In this document: positions 8,032-16,040 of the stretch, piece by piece
Layout: the number at the start of each line of letters is the position of its first letter
Numbering within the stretch: position 1 is the first letter of the stretch
Source of the DNA: Chloroflexota bacterium
GTDB taxonomy: Bacteria > Chloroflexota > Ktedonobacteria > Ktedonobacterales > Ktedonobacteraceae
NCBI GenBank assembly: GCA_902810755.1
Contig: CADDYT010000116.1
Span: forward strand, 1-20,090
Length of the DNA: 20,090 nt
Direction of reading: 5' to 3'
Notes under the pieces: generated by a model
Told to the model about the DNA's origin: nothing
Databases searched by the model: none
What the model saw: only the letters and a program-made list of their open reading frames with translations
Translations under genes and position numbers: made by a program

Positions 8032-9987
8032 CTAACGCACAGCGCAGTAAAAAATATCCAGGTTTTTCGAGGCCAGAGGCGAGACGGTACGATTTACGGG
8101 CGTCACCACCATCACATCAACGCCGGGCTGCGAGGGGAAGAAGGCGACGTTGTAGGTGATGTGGGCCGCGTCCAGTTGTTGGAGCAGGTAGGGATGTGGG
8201 TCACCATGTTTGACGAAGACCAGCATCGCCGGGCGATCCGCGTTTTTCACGGCGTTGGTGTAGGCGGGGATGCGATTGATGGCGATGGCGGGATGGATAA
8301 GCGGCAGGGGATCGGCAAGAATGATCCTGTTGTCGGTCTCAAAGGAGATTTGATAGCCGAGCAAGTTGGTAGCCCAGGCGTAACGGATATGCTCGCGTTC
8401 CATGTAGGCGATGATCGGCTCGTAATGGGCCGGGGCGATGGTGCAGTAGGCCGATTGAAAGGCTTCGTCGCCGTTAGTTAAGCCATACGTCACGGCCTGG
8501 CCGCCCAGGTAGGCGAGCAGAAGCGCGCCCAGTGCGATGAGTGCCGCCAGTGAGAGACGGCGCGCGGCTGCCTCTACTGATGGCGCGGTCGGGGCTGCCG
8601 TTGCCTCGTGAGTTTCGCGGGTGGTCGCTATTTGCTGCTTTCTGCTTTTCTCGTACAGGAGCATGCTGGCAAGTGTGAAAACGGTGGCAAAGAAGAATGG
8701 CAGCGCCAGCGCCAGTGTGGATGCGTAATGGCCGCCGAAGTCGGCGGTACAGGAAATCAGGATGGAGGCGGAAGCCGAGCTGGTGCAGTACAGCACGGCG
8801 GTACAGACGCCAAAAAGGGCGGGCAGGGCTGCCAGGCGCCGAGTCTGCACGAGCGCAGGATGAGGCCATAGCCAGGAGACGACGAGCAGGGCGGCGGTGG
8901 CGAAGATGCAGGAGACGCCGAGCAGCAGCAGGGGTGAGTGTATCGCCATCAGCAGTTTGCTCTCGACCGGTGTGGCTCCGCTGATGATGCGTGGGGCGAC
9001 ACAGGTTCTATACATGCTGGCTACATGTTCGACAGTACGCAGTCGTTGCAGAGACCAACCACCGCCGAGTGAGCGAATAAAGGTGATATTGGCCCACTGG
9101 TGCTGCGCGCCCCAGATGATGCCGGGCGTGAAGCCGATGACGCAGGCAGGGATGGCAACCACCGCCAGCAACAGGCCCTGAAGCGAGCGCCAGAGGGCAG
9201 CAATCAGCGGCTCTGAAGCGCGCACATCTTGCACGATTGCGATGATGCGGTCAATGATAATCCAGAGTCCTGCCGCCAGGATGGCCTCGGAGATGAGGGG
9301 ATAGATCCACATGCCGAAGCCGACGAGGAAGCCGATGACCGCCCAGCGCAGAGCCAGTTCGCGCAGGCTGGCCCCTTCGCGCCAGCGCGTGGTTAGACGG
9401 AAGGCGGCGACGAGCAGCAGCAGCATGAGAATGAAAGTCTCGATCCAGCCGCCGCCGGTGCGCATTTCAACAATGCCGTCATAGAGCGGCGGGACGGCGG
9501 CGACCAGCGCGGCGACGGTGGCGAAGATAGTGCGGGCGTAGCGCGGCAGGCGGGCCGCGCGCGCCAGCAGCGAAGCCAGCCACCAGGTCGTCGCGACCAG
9601 TAGCAGCCCGAACATCGTGGTTTCGCCACGCAGGGCCGCGACAGATGGGCCAAAGATAGCAAAGATCAGGGCGGCAACGTAGGCTTCCAGGCTGCCGAAA
9701 TAGGGGATGCCGTAAAAATAGATGGGGCGTTCCCCTTGCAGGATGTGTTCTGCCTGAATGCCGAGCAGGGCTTCGTCGCCATCCAGCGTGCCATGCGTGC
9801 GCACCGCCAGCCAGACACGGATGATGAGCGCCGCCAGCAGGCAGAGCCAGAGTGGCGAAAATAGCAAGGACTGCCAGCCTGTTTCAACGCTGCCGGTGAC
9901 GCTGTCTGTGGAATCCGGGCCTTTTCGCTCCGACACGGTATTGTCTGTCGGCGGTGATGTCACAACCTGTTGTTTCTCTATTTTCAT
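8032..9987 (-). CDS. Large polytopic membrane glycosyltransferase, GT-C type
   Basis: 651 residues from ATG 9987, which has only a weak GGCAGG upstream. A polar, Ser/Thr-rich N-terminus of about 38 residues leads into the first helix (44-62). The first outer loop holds LDGDEALLG (D69, D71, E72), then GERPIYFYGIPYFGSLEAY (85-103). This arrangement is seen in many GT-C lipid-linked-sugar transferases. About ten more hydrophobic segments follow, then an extracytoplasmic C-terminal domain. It shares only the general plan with the two tandem transferases, not close sequence. It stands alone on this strand upstream of gyrA, and a terminator after it suggests separate transcription. Donor and acceptor unknown; a membrane sugar-transfer role is inferred from the fold. 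Confidence 0.72.
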   Translation of the reverse strand: MKIEKQQVVTSPPTDNTVSERKGPDSTDSVTGSVETGWQSLLFSPLWLCLLAALIIRVWLAVRTHGTLDGDEALLGIQAEHILQGERPIYFYGIPYFGSLEAYVAALIFAIFGPSVAALRGETTMFGLLLVATTWWLASLLARAARLPRYARTIFATVAALVAAVPPLYDGIVEMRTGGGWIETFILMLLLLVAAFRLTTRWREGASLRELALRWAVIGFLVGFGMWIYPLISEAILAAGLWIIIDRIIAIVQDVRASEPLIAALWRSLQGLLLAVVAIPACVIGFTPGIIWGAQHQWANITFIRSLGGGWSLQRLRTVEHVASMYRTCVAPRIISGATPVESKLLMAIHSPLLLLGVSCIFATAALLVVSWLWPHPALVQTRRLAALPALFGVCTAVLYCTSSASASILISCTADFGGHYASTLALALPFFFATVFTLASMLLYEKSRKQQIATTRETHEATAAPTAPSVEAAARRLSLAALIALGALLLAYLGGQAVTYGLTNGDEAFQSAYCTIAPAHYEPIIAYMEREHIRYAWATNLLGYQISFETDNRIILADPLPLIHPAIAINRIPAYTNAVKNADRPAMLVFVKHGDPHPYLLQQLDAAHITYNVAFFPSQPGVDVMVVTPVNRTVSPLASKNLDIFYCAVR

Positions 9988-10358
9988 ATCTGCCTGCCCG
10001 ATTTTTGCCTGATATGCAATGACTTTTCTGAAAAAAAGCGATCAAGCGGTGCCTGCGAGACCAATGGTCCTGCCTCTCCAGTGTATCAAACGTAGCAAGA
10101 GGCGCAAATCTCTACTGGAGAGACGGTTCAGTAGGGACAGGTCGGGGGAAATATAGGAAAAATGGGGGATTTGCATGGAAAGCGGGGGTATTTTAGGTAG
10201 AATTTCGGTCTTCGCGTCAAGCTGTGGTATTTCACTTCAAGCTGTGGTATCATGAATAGCAAAAGAGGGATTTCGGGGACTAGTGTTGGTTCATTGATCT
10301 GGATATTCCAGCGCGGTACTGCTTTTGTTGCCGCCTTTGAAGCGAAGGGAGAGAGAGT
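9988..10358. other. Divergent intergenic region, 371 bp
   Basis: No gene seen. It must hold the promoters for the minus-strand transferase and the plus-strand CvpA-like gene, but I find no clear -35/-10 pair. It contains a 9-bp inverted repeat (CTCTCCAGT 10074-10082, ACTGGAGAG 10114-10122), a G-rich stretch near 10142-10190, and a 14-bp direct repeat listed separately. Confidence 0.6.
10217..10250 (+). repeat. 14-bp direct repeat with a 20-bp period, possible operator
   Basis: TCAAGCTGTGGTAT occurs at 10217-10230 and again, identically, at 10237-10250. The 20-bp period is about two helical turns, as for tandem sites bound by a regulator on one face of DNA. It lies about 110 bp upstream of the CvpA-like gene. 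The second copy runs into TATCAT, a -10-like hexamer. Confidence 0.5.
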
Positions 10359-10904
10359 ATGGAGTTGACAGCGCAAGAGTATCTGTTTTTTATCATTCTG
10401 ATTACCGGGCTGATCGGGTTTTTGCGTGGCTGGCGGCGTGAGATTGTTTCGCTTGCGTTTCTGCTGGCTGCCATCCTGTTCCTGGCCGTCGGGGGCGGCA
10501 CCTGGGTTGCCGACCTGCTGTTTGTGCGTATTCCTTTTGCCTTTGGCAATGGGACGCGTATTCCTCCTGCCCCTTCGGCAAATACGATTACGCTCACGAC
10601 GATCATCACGTTTCTCGTCATCGTTGCTATCGGCTATCTCATCGGCAACCGGGCCTTTCCGAAACCGACGTTGCCTTTTGATCGTATCATGGGTATTATT
10701 CCGGGCATCATTGCCGGCGTAGCCATTTACACCTTGATTGCCAATACGCCTGTTGCCGCGTTGCTAAAAAGCATCAGTATCAGGGCCTCTTCGCCCGATC
10801 AGAGTGTCATTGGCAGCTCTCTCTTATTACTCTTTCTCATTGTCGTAGCGGTCGTGGTGATCGGACTCATCTCTGCGAGCGCGAAAAAGGGGGCGAAGAA
10901 ATAG
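10359..10904 (+). CDS. CvpA-like integral membrane protein
   Basis: 181 residues from ATG 10359, with GAAGGGAG just upstream. The opening helix is followed by GFLRGWRREIVSLAFLLA (20-37), resembling the conserved G-x-x-R-G-x-x-R-E start of CvpA/colicin V production family proteins. Hydrophobic segments lie near 6-24, 28-50, 78-97, 108-128 and 150-173, and the end is Lys-rich (AKKGAKK). CvpA proteins are small inner-membrane proteins linked to envelope integrity; their biochemical role is not settled. The next gene begins 72 bp downstream on the same strand and may be co-transcribed. The family call rests on topology and the N-terminal motif only. Confidence 0.6.
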   Translation: MELTAQEYLFFIILITGLIGFLRGWRREIVSLAFLLAAILFLAVGGGTWVADLLFVRIPFAFGNGTRIPPAPSANTITLTTIITFLVIVAIGYLIGNRAFPKPTLPFDRIMGIIPGIIAGVAIYTLIANTPVAALLKSISIRASSPDQSVIGSSLLLLFLIVVAVVVIGLISASAKKGAKK

Positions 10905-10976
10905 CCTTTCTCGTTGATCGTTTCTAGCGGTATGGAGTGCGGCGGTACATAAACACAGAAGAGGAGAGGCGAGACT

Positions 10977-12635
10977 GTGAGCAGCAATACTTCTGGCCGA
11001 CAACAACGACAACAGCAGCGACGGCAACAGCAACAACAGCAACAACAGCAACAGCCGCAAACCAGAGAAGAAATGTGGCGTTCGGGGCGGCGGCGTTTTG
11101 GCTTTCGGCAGATTCTGGCGCGGCGCGGGCGCGACCGGCAATGGTATTTTTCCGGCCAGGAGCCGGGCGAGGTGGTCAGGCTGGTGGTGCGCAAACACAA
11201 GTTCTTTCTTATCCCTGCTGCTCTGCCCCTGATCGGCTCGCTGGCCCTGCTGCTTGTGCTGACCTGGCTTTCAACCGGCACCGGTCTGGCGTTAGGCTCT
11301 CTCTGGCCTGTGCTTTTCGTGTTGAATATCCTGCTGGTTATCGGCACGGCGATCTGGTTTATCTGGAAAGATCTGCTTGAGTGGTGGTTTGAGAGCTATA
11401 TTATCACCAACAAACGCATTGTCAGTTCGCGCGGCGTCTTACAGCCGGTGCGGCAGGAGACGCCGATTGAGCGCGTGGTGCAGATCGGCCTGGATCTAGA
11501 TTCGCTGCTGGCGTACCTGCTGAACTATGGGAATATGCACCTCTACCTGACCGGCGGTGAACTGGTCATCAAGCATATTCCCGACCCGCGCCATGTGAAG
11601 GATGTGATTCTGGGCATTAGCGGCGATATCAAGGCGAAACAGCCGCCGAAGGAAAAGACGCCGACGCCGCAAGACGCAGAGATGGCGGCCCTGCTCGAAA
11701 ACCTGAAAAAGGGCAAGGAAGTGAAGAAGCTTCCCGATGCCGATGAGAAGTACCCGCCTTTTCCCAATGCTGACCATCTGCCGGGGCCGCGCCGCAAGTT
11801 CGGCTTCCCCATGCGCCTTTACGCCGATGTGCATTATCTGTCGGGCGAATACACGGTGATGTACATTCAGCGTTCTCTGTATGTCCTCTACAAGCGCCTG
11901 CTGCTCCCCGTGCTGATTACCCTGGCCGCGCTTTCGATGGCCGCCATCTTTCCCGCCTTCGGCGTTGTGGGTCAATCCTTCGCCGGTTACTGGTGGTTCA
12001 TGATGGGCATAGTCGTTTTCGCCATGCTGGTATGGGGGGCTTTGATCTATGCCAACTATGTCGATGATGTCTATATCCTGACCAATAAACGCATCATCGA
12101 TATCGAACGCCGCCTGATGTTTTTCTTCGAGGCCCGTGCCGAGACTGAGTACAAGAATATTCGCGATATCAAAGTCAAGGTGAGTAACGTTATTGAACGG
12201 ATACTTGATATTGGCAGCGTGTTTATCGAGACGCCGGGCAGCAATCCTGATATTACATTGCAGAACGTCGATCACCCCTTTGTGGTTCAGGATACGATCT
12301 ACAATATTAAGGGCCATAAAGAGAAGGCCGATCAGGCGGAGAAGGAGCAGAAGGAGAAAGATCAGCTCTATGACTGGTTTGGCCGCGTGGTGACGCTGTT
12401 AGAGAAGAAGATGGATAGCAACGGGGTGCCGAATCTGGAGGGCAAGGAACTGGAAGTGGCGATGGCGATAGCAGGCGAAATGGACCTGCATGTGGTGGTC
12501 AAGAGCGAGGTGGCCGCCAGTACCGCGCCGGGGCTGGTGATTCAGCAAAGCCCACCGCCGGGGACGCGCATGGTTCCGGGCGGAGAAATTCAGGTCATGG
12601 TGAGCCGCCGCCCCACGCCGCGCGATATGATCTAA
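10977..12635 (+). CDS. Membrane protein with poly-Gln N-terminus, two bacterial PH-like domains and a C-terminal PASTA domain
   Basis: 552 residues from GTG 10977, with AGGAG at 10962-10966. Order of parts: a Gln/Arg tract (9-26); two membrane helices (about 76-98 and 106-130); a first PH-like domain (about 137-215) with SYIITNKRIVSSRG; a charged linker; two more helices (about 304-328 and 339-361); a second PH-like domain (about 363-445) with VYILTNKRIIDIERR; a Lys/Glu helix (446-465); and a PASTA repeat (483-544) with VPNLEGK, VIQQSPPPGT and GGEIQVMVS. The helix-pair plus TNKRI arrangement is that of YdbS/DUF304-type membrane proteins, here doubled. PASTA domains usually bind peptidoglycan or beta-lactams outside the cell, yet the helix count would place this one on the same side as the PH-like domains. 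Function is unknown; an envelope-sensing role is a guess. Confidence 0.8.
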   Translation: MSSNTSGRQQRQQQRRQQQQQQQQQQPQTREEMWRSGRRRFGFRQILARRGRDRQWYFSGQEPGEVVRLVVRKHKFFLIPAALPLIGSLALLLVLTWLSTGTGLALGSLWPVLFVLNILLVIGTAIWFIWKDLLEWWFESYIITNKRIVSSRGVLQPVRQETPIERVVQIGLDLDSLLAYLLNYGNMHLYLTGGELVIKHIPDPRHVKDVILGISGDIKAKQPPKEKTPTPQDAEMAALLENLKKGKEVKKLPDADEKYPPFPNADHLPGPRRKFGFPMRLYADVHYLSGEYTVMYIQRSLYVLYKRLLLPVLITLAALSMAAIFPAFGVVGQSFAGYWWFMMGIVVFAMLVWGALIYANYVDDVYILTNKRIIDIERRLMFFFEARAETEYKNIRDIKVKVSNVIERILDIGSVFIETPGSNPDITLQNVDHPFVVQDTIYNIKGHKEKADQAEKEQKEKDQLYDWFGRVVTLLEKKMDSNGVPNLEGKELEVAMAIAGEMDLHVVVKSEVAASTAPGLVIQQSPPPGTRMVPGGEIQVMVSRRPTPRDMI

Positions 12636-13032
12636 TGTCACAGGAGCGCAGGTTGCAGGCCAGCCGCCAGGGGTGGCCCTACTCTACAGGCCTCTCCACA
12701 AGCGGCGTGAACCATATCGTCTCTCGTAGGGCCACCCCTGGCGGCTGGCCTGCGTCGGCAGGGGTGTGGGAGATGCTGTCTCACCGGAGAGTACCGCACA
12801 CGTGATACCAGAAAGTACTATCTTTCTGAAGAGAAAATAGTCGGTGTAACTGCATTGAGCCTCTTCTACAGGGGCCGCAAGGCGCTGCCGGAAGGCGTGG
12901 CGTATGCAGGGGCATATGCTGTAATAGAGCGTGTAACTGGAAAAGCGCGGATGTGTTTCCGCGAGCGGTGATGGATAACGATGAGGAAGCGAGCATCGCT
13001 TCGCGAACAGGATAGAAAGTGTTGCTGAGAGG
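12636..13032. other. Intergenic region, 397 bp
   Basis: Apart from the large palindrome at 12655-12753, I see no gene. GTGTAACTG occurs at 12843-12851 and again at 12931-12939. GCATATGC (12912-12919) is a perfect short palindrome. GAAGCGA/TCGCTTC (12986-13002) can form a 7-bp stem about 30 bases before the transporter start. No clear promoter is recognisable. Confidence 0.55.
12655..12753. repeat. Palindromic intergenic repeat with perfect 28-bp arms (REP/MITE-like)
   Basis: The 28 bases at 12655-12682 are repeated as the exact reverse complement at 12726-12753, around a 43-base loop. The arms are very GC-rich and contain CCAGGGGTGGCCC. The element starts about 20 bases after the stop codon of the PH/PASTA gene. 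It could act as a terminator, but its length and perfection look more like a mobile palindromic repeat. No transposase is nearby. Confidence 0.75.
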
Positions 13033-14367
13033 TTGGTACAAGAGGTAAAGGTTTCCCGGCTCTCCAGAGGAGAGCAACTGGTGATGAATGTATTGTGGTT
13101 TTCCCTCAACGCGCAGGCGGCGGCCCTGTTGCCGATCGTCATTCCGGCGCAAATTGTGTTGTTTATCTCCTCAAATCAGGTAGGAAGCGCGCAGCAGGTA
13201 GCCTTTTTGAGCTGGCTGATGATGGCTGCCGCCGCCATTTCGCTCTGCATGCCGCCCATCGTTGGCATGCTCTCTGACCGCACCGGCGGCAGTTTCGGGC
13301 GGCGTCGCCCGTATATCGCCGTTGGTGGCCTGGTGTTACTGCTCAGCACGCCGCTGCTGGTCAATGCGAACAATATGGCGTTCTTCCTGGCCGGGCTGGC
13401 GCTCTTGCTGGTCGGGAAAAATATCCTGGGACCCGCCTATCAAAGCCTGGTGCCTGATCGCGTGCCGAACGAGCAGCGCGGGGAAGCGGCAGGCTATATC
13501 GGCGGCATGACGATCCTGGGCAATGTAGTGGGGCTTGGCCTTGCTGCATGGTTGCTTGGCAATGTGAGCCTGCACGCCTTTAACAGGAGCGTTGTCCAGT
13601 TGAACGCGGGTCTCTACTACGTGATAACCGCTTTTCTCGTACTGCTGGGCCTGCTGGTGACGGTCTTCGGCGTGCGCGAAAAGCCGCTGCTGGTGCATCG
13701 CCACGAGCAGGCAGGAAAAGAGGGCGGGCAAGCATGTTCCAGTTTTGTGCTGCGTTTCCTGCATGACTGGATCGCTCCCTGGCGCAACCTCAATTTCACG
13801 CTGGTCTTTGCGACCCGTGCCGCGTTGATGCTGGGCCTCTCGCTCTTCATGACGTATATCGAATACTACTTTGCTCGCGTGCAGCACGTGGTCAACTTTG
13901 TGCAGGTGACGGGTATCGTGGCAATCCTGACGCTCTGCGGCGCGGTGGCAAGCGGGATTGTTTTCGGTATCCTTTCGGACCGTTTCAAGCGGCGCGCGCC
14001 GGTGGTCTGTGCCGCGACGCTGTGTATGAGCGCGGCTTCCCTGGCCTTCGTCATCTTTCCCGATCACCTGATGAACTGGCTCTGGCCGCTGGGCATCCTC
14101 TTTGGCCTGGGATACGGGGCATACACCAGCGTGGACTGGGCGCTCTCCATCGATGTGCTGCCCTGTCTGGAAGCGGCGGGCAAAGACCTGGGGGTGTGGA
14201 ATGCATCCTCGACGCTGCCTGCCGTCATCGCGCCGGTGCTGGGCAGCCTGGTCATCAATCTCGCTGCCGGGGCCGGTCAGACCGTCATCGGCTACCAGTC
14301 GGTGTTTGGTCTGGCTGCCCTCTGCTTCCTGCTCGCCGCCTCTGGCGTGCTGTTTGTCAGGAAATAG
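13033..14367 (+). CDS. MFS transporter, SLC45/glycoside-cation symporter-like
   Basis: 444 residues with 12 predicted membrane helices. The loop after helix 2 has the MFS signature GMLSDRTGGSFGRRRPYI, as in sucrose/SLC45-type and GPH sugar transporters, with a related GILSDRFKRR in the second half. The cytoplasmic loop between the halves is near residues 215-245. Start choice is uncertain. TTG 13033 keeps the segment RLSRGEQLVMNVLWF that I expect to be conserved in relatives, but has no proper ribosome binding site. GTG 13081 or ATG 13084 has an excellent AGAGGAGAG upstream and would begin right at helix 1. Substrate is probably a sugar or glycoside, by family resemblance only. The stop codon lies inside a large terminator hairpin. 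Confidence 0.82.
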   Translation: MVQEVKVSRLSRGEQLVMNVLWFSLNAQAAALLPIVIPAQIVLFISSNQVGSAQQVAFLSWLMMAAAAISLCMPPIVGMLSDRTGGSFGRRRPYIAVGGLVLLLSTPLLVNANNMAFFLAGLALLLVGKNILGPAYQSLVPDRVPNEQRGEAAGYIGGMTILGNVVGLGLAAWLLGNVSLHAFNRSVVQLNAGLYYVITAFLVLLGLLVTVFGVREKPLLVHRHEQAGKEGGQACSSFVLRFLHDWIAPWRNLNFTLVFATRAALMLGLSLFMTYIEYYFARVQHVVNFVQVTGIVAILTLCGAVASGIVFGILSDRFKRRAPVVCAATLCMSAASLAFVIFPDHLMNWLWPLGILFGLGYGAYTSVDWALSIDVLPCLEAAGKDLGVWNASSTLPAVIAPVLGSLVINLAAGAGQTVIGYQSVFGLAALCFLLAASGVLFVRK

Positions 14368-14430
14368 ACGTGAAAGAGCGCCGGAGCTGGTTGCGCGCAA
14401 TCAGCTCCGGCGCCTTTTCACGTCTATTTC
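14361..14430. terminator. Bidirectional terminator with 29-bp near-perfect stem
   Basis: 14361-14389 pairs with 14402-14430 with two mismatches in 29, around a 12-base loop. The left arm begins with GAAATAG, so it includes the transporter's TAG stop. The right arm ends nine bases from the rlmD stop. It serves two genes that converge within about 70 bp. Confidence 0.8.
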
Positions 14431-14438
14431 CTCTTTCT

Positions 14439-15800
14439 TCATCGTATGCTGTTTCTCACCAGCAGGGCGACGGTCTCAATGTGATAGGTCTGGGGGAACA
14501 TATCGACGGGCTGCGCGGCCACCAGGCGATAGCGACCGGAGGGGCCGCAGAGGGTGGCGATGTCGCGGGCCAGCGTGCTGGGGTCGCAGGAGACGTAGCA
14601 GATGGCGCGCGGCGCGAGCGTTTGCAGGGCCTGCAACGCCTTCGGATGGCAACCGGCGCGCGGCGGGTCTACCAGCGCCACGTCGATGCGCTCGCGTCGA
14701 TAGTGCAGTTGCCCCAGTACCCGCTCCAGGGTTCCTTCCAGGGCCGTAATGTTGTTCTGATTGTTCAACGTCGCGTTGGCCCGCGCATCCATGACGGCGC
14801 TGGGCTGCGACTCGATGGCGATGACACGGGCGGCGCGCGGGGAGAGGAAGGCCGAGAAGAGGCCGACGCCGCTGTAGCCATCAAGCACAACATCGTTGCG
14901 CTGCGGCTCCAGCATTGCCAGCGCCTGCTCTACCAGCGCAATGGTCTGCACGTGGTTGACCTGGAAGAACGAATCCGCCGAGACGCGGAAGCGATGGCCC
15001 AGAATGACATCGGTCAGGTACTCCTGACCGGCGACCACGCGGCCATAGCGCCCACCCACGCGCTCTACGATCACGCCGACGATGCCGGGGGCGACGGTCA
15101 TAAGTTCGTGCGCGAGTTGTTGCGGCGTTTCAATAAACGAGCCGGGGCGGGTGTGCAGGCTGATGAGCGTGGGAACAGCCTTTGCAGTGGCAAGGTTCGC
15201 GCCTCCCCCGTTGGCGACCGTGCCGATGGCTCCACGAATAGTGAAGCCCTGAATCATTTCGCACAGCGCCTCTCCAAAGTAGTTGTGCAACCTGGCGCGC
15301 ACGCGCTGGTAGACCATATCGAGCGCGGGATGCAGCAGGGCGCAGCTCTGGAGGTCCTGGATATCGTGGCTCTCCGTCAGTTTGAAGCCTACCTCGTTAT
15401 TGGGGCCGACGGAGAAGAGGGCGATGTTGCGGTAATGCCAGGGTGAGACACCGTTGGGCATGCCAATGGTGGGACGGACAAGCGCGTCCGGTTGTTTGCC
15501 GATGCGCACCAGCAACTGGCGCACAATATGGGCTTTCCATGCCTGCTGCGCCGGGTAGGCAATGTGCTGCCACTGGCAACCGCTATCTATCAGTTCGGGA
15601 TAGGGAGGCTCGACCCGCTCCGGTGCGGGACGCAGGATTTCCAGCAGATTCGCCCGTGCATGGCCCCGACGCTCCTCGACGATATCCACGCGCACTCGCT
15701 CGCCTGGAATCCCTCCAGGAACGAAAAGCACTCGCCCCTCGTAGCGGCCTACGGCATCGCCGCCGTAGGCAAGGTCGGTTAGTTCAACATCAATGCTCAT
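14439..15800 (-). CDS. rlmD: 23S rRNA (uracil-5-)-methyltransferase, RlmD/RumA family
   Basis: 453 residues from ATG 15800, chosen because GAGGTGA lies just upstream and the TRAM domain starts at once (MSIDVELTDLAYGGDAVGR). ATGs at 15893 and 15914 are alternatives, and the frame is open to 16040. A TRAM RNA-binding domain covers about 1-58. The methyltransferase domain has FFQVN (278-282), SAM motif VLDGYSGVG (305-313), DPPRAGC (378-384), YVSCDPSTLARD (402-413) with nucleophile Cys405, and Glu442 in HIETVALL as the likely base. The enzyme makes 5-methyluridine in 23S rRNA with SAM, and the family often carries a [4Fe-4S] cluster. Here the usual Cys-rich motif is reduced to SGC (Cys74), with Cys153 later, so the cluster may be missing. 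RlmC, RlmD or RlmCD specificity is not resolvable. Confidence 0.9.
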   Translation of the reverse strand: MSIDVELTDLAYGGDAVGRYEGRVLFVPGGIPGERVRVDIVEERRGHARANLLEILRPAPERVEPPYPELIDSGCQWQHIAYPAQQAWKAHIVRQLLVRIGKQPDALVRPTIGMPNGVSPWHYRNIALFSVGPNNEVGFKLTESHDIQDLQSCALLHPALDMVYQRVRARLHNYFGEALCEMIQGFTIRGAIGTVANGGGANLATAKAVPTLISLHTRPGSFIETPQQLAHELMTVAPGIVGVIVERVGGRYGRVVAGQEYLTDVILGHRFRVSADSFFQVNHVQTIALVEQALAMLEPQRNDVVLDGYSGVGLFSAFLSPRAARVIAIESQPSAVMDARANATLNNQNNITALEGTLERVLGQLHYRRERIDVALVDPPRAGCHPKALQALQTLAPRAICYVSCDPSTLARDIATLCGPSGRYRLVAAQPVDMFPQTYHIETVALLVRNSIR

Positions 15801-15937
15801 GTTCACCTCGGCGACCACGTATTCTGTAGGGCTGGTTCCCCATGTGTCATCAATCTGTTCTGCTACAGATGGTACTGGATGTGGTCGTCCCATCTTTCCA
15901 ACTTCTTTGTACATCTTCTCATCTGAATAAGCAGAAG

Positions 15938-15960
15938 GGCAGAAGGTAGTACCTTTTGCC
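15938..15960 (-). promoter_or_regulatory. Dyad/hairpin in the rlmD leader region
   Basis: GGCAGAAGGTA and TACCTTTTGCC form an inverted repeat (10/11 match) around one central base. On the minus strand it would fold as a hairpin about 140 bases before the preferred rlmD start. It could be an operator or a leader hairpin; no T tract follows. Confidence 0.35.
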
Positions 15961-16040
15961 CATTTCGCGCTTCCCATGAGTGGAAGCATTGATCTATAGA
16001 AAGGGTACAGGATGCAGAGCCGCCCGCTTCCATCCTCCAC

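Noticed and set aside
8023..8481. 152-codon plus-strand frame opposite the membrane transferase
   Set aside because: Antisense shadow of the C-terminal domain; no ribosome binding site or recognisable domain.
13336..14400. 354-codon minus-strand open frame opposite the MFS transporter
   Set aside because: Composition is Gln/His/Arg-rich shadow sequence with no hydrophobic or domain pattern; the plus strand has clear MFS motifs.
14022..15446. Long plus-strand open frame across the transporter end and rlmD
   Set aside because: Antisense to rlmD and out of frame with the transporter, with both real genes showing clear family motifs. It has no domain-like sequence.
15801..16040. 80-residue N-terminal extension of RlmD
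   Set aside because: It covers a dyad and a likely promoter region, and the TRAM domain begins at ATG 15800 after GAGGTGA. A shorter extension from 15893 is not fully excluded.
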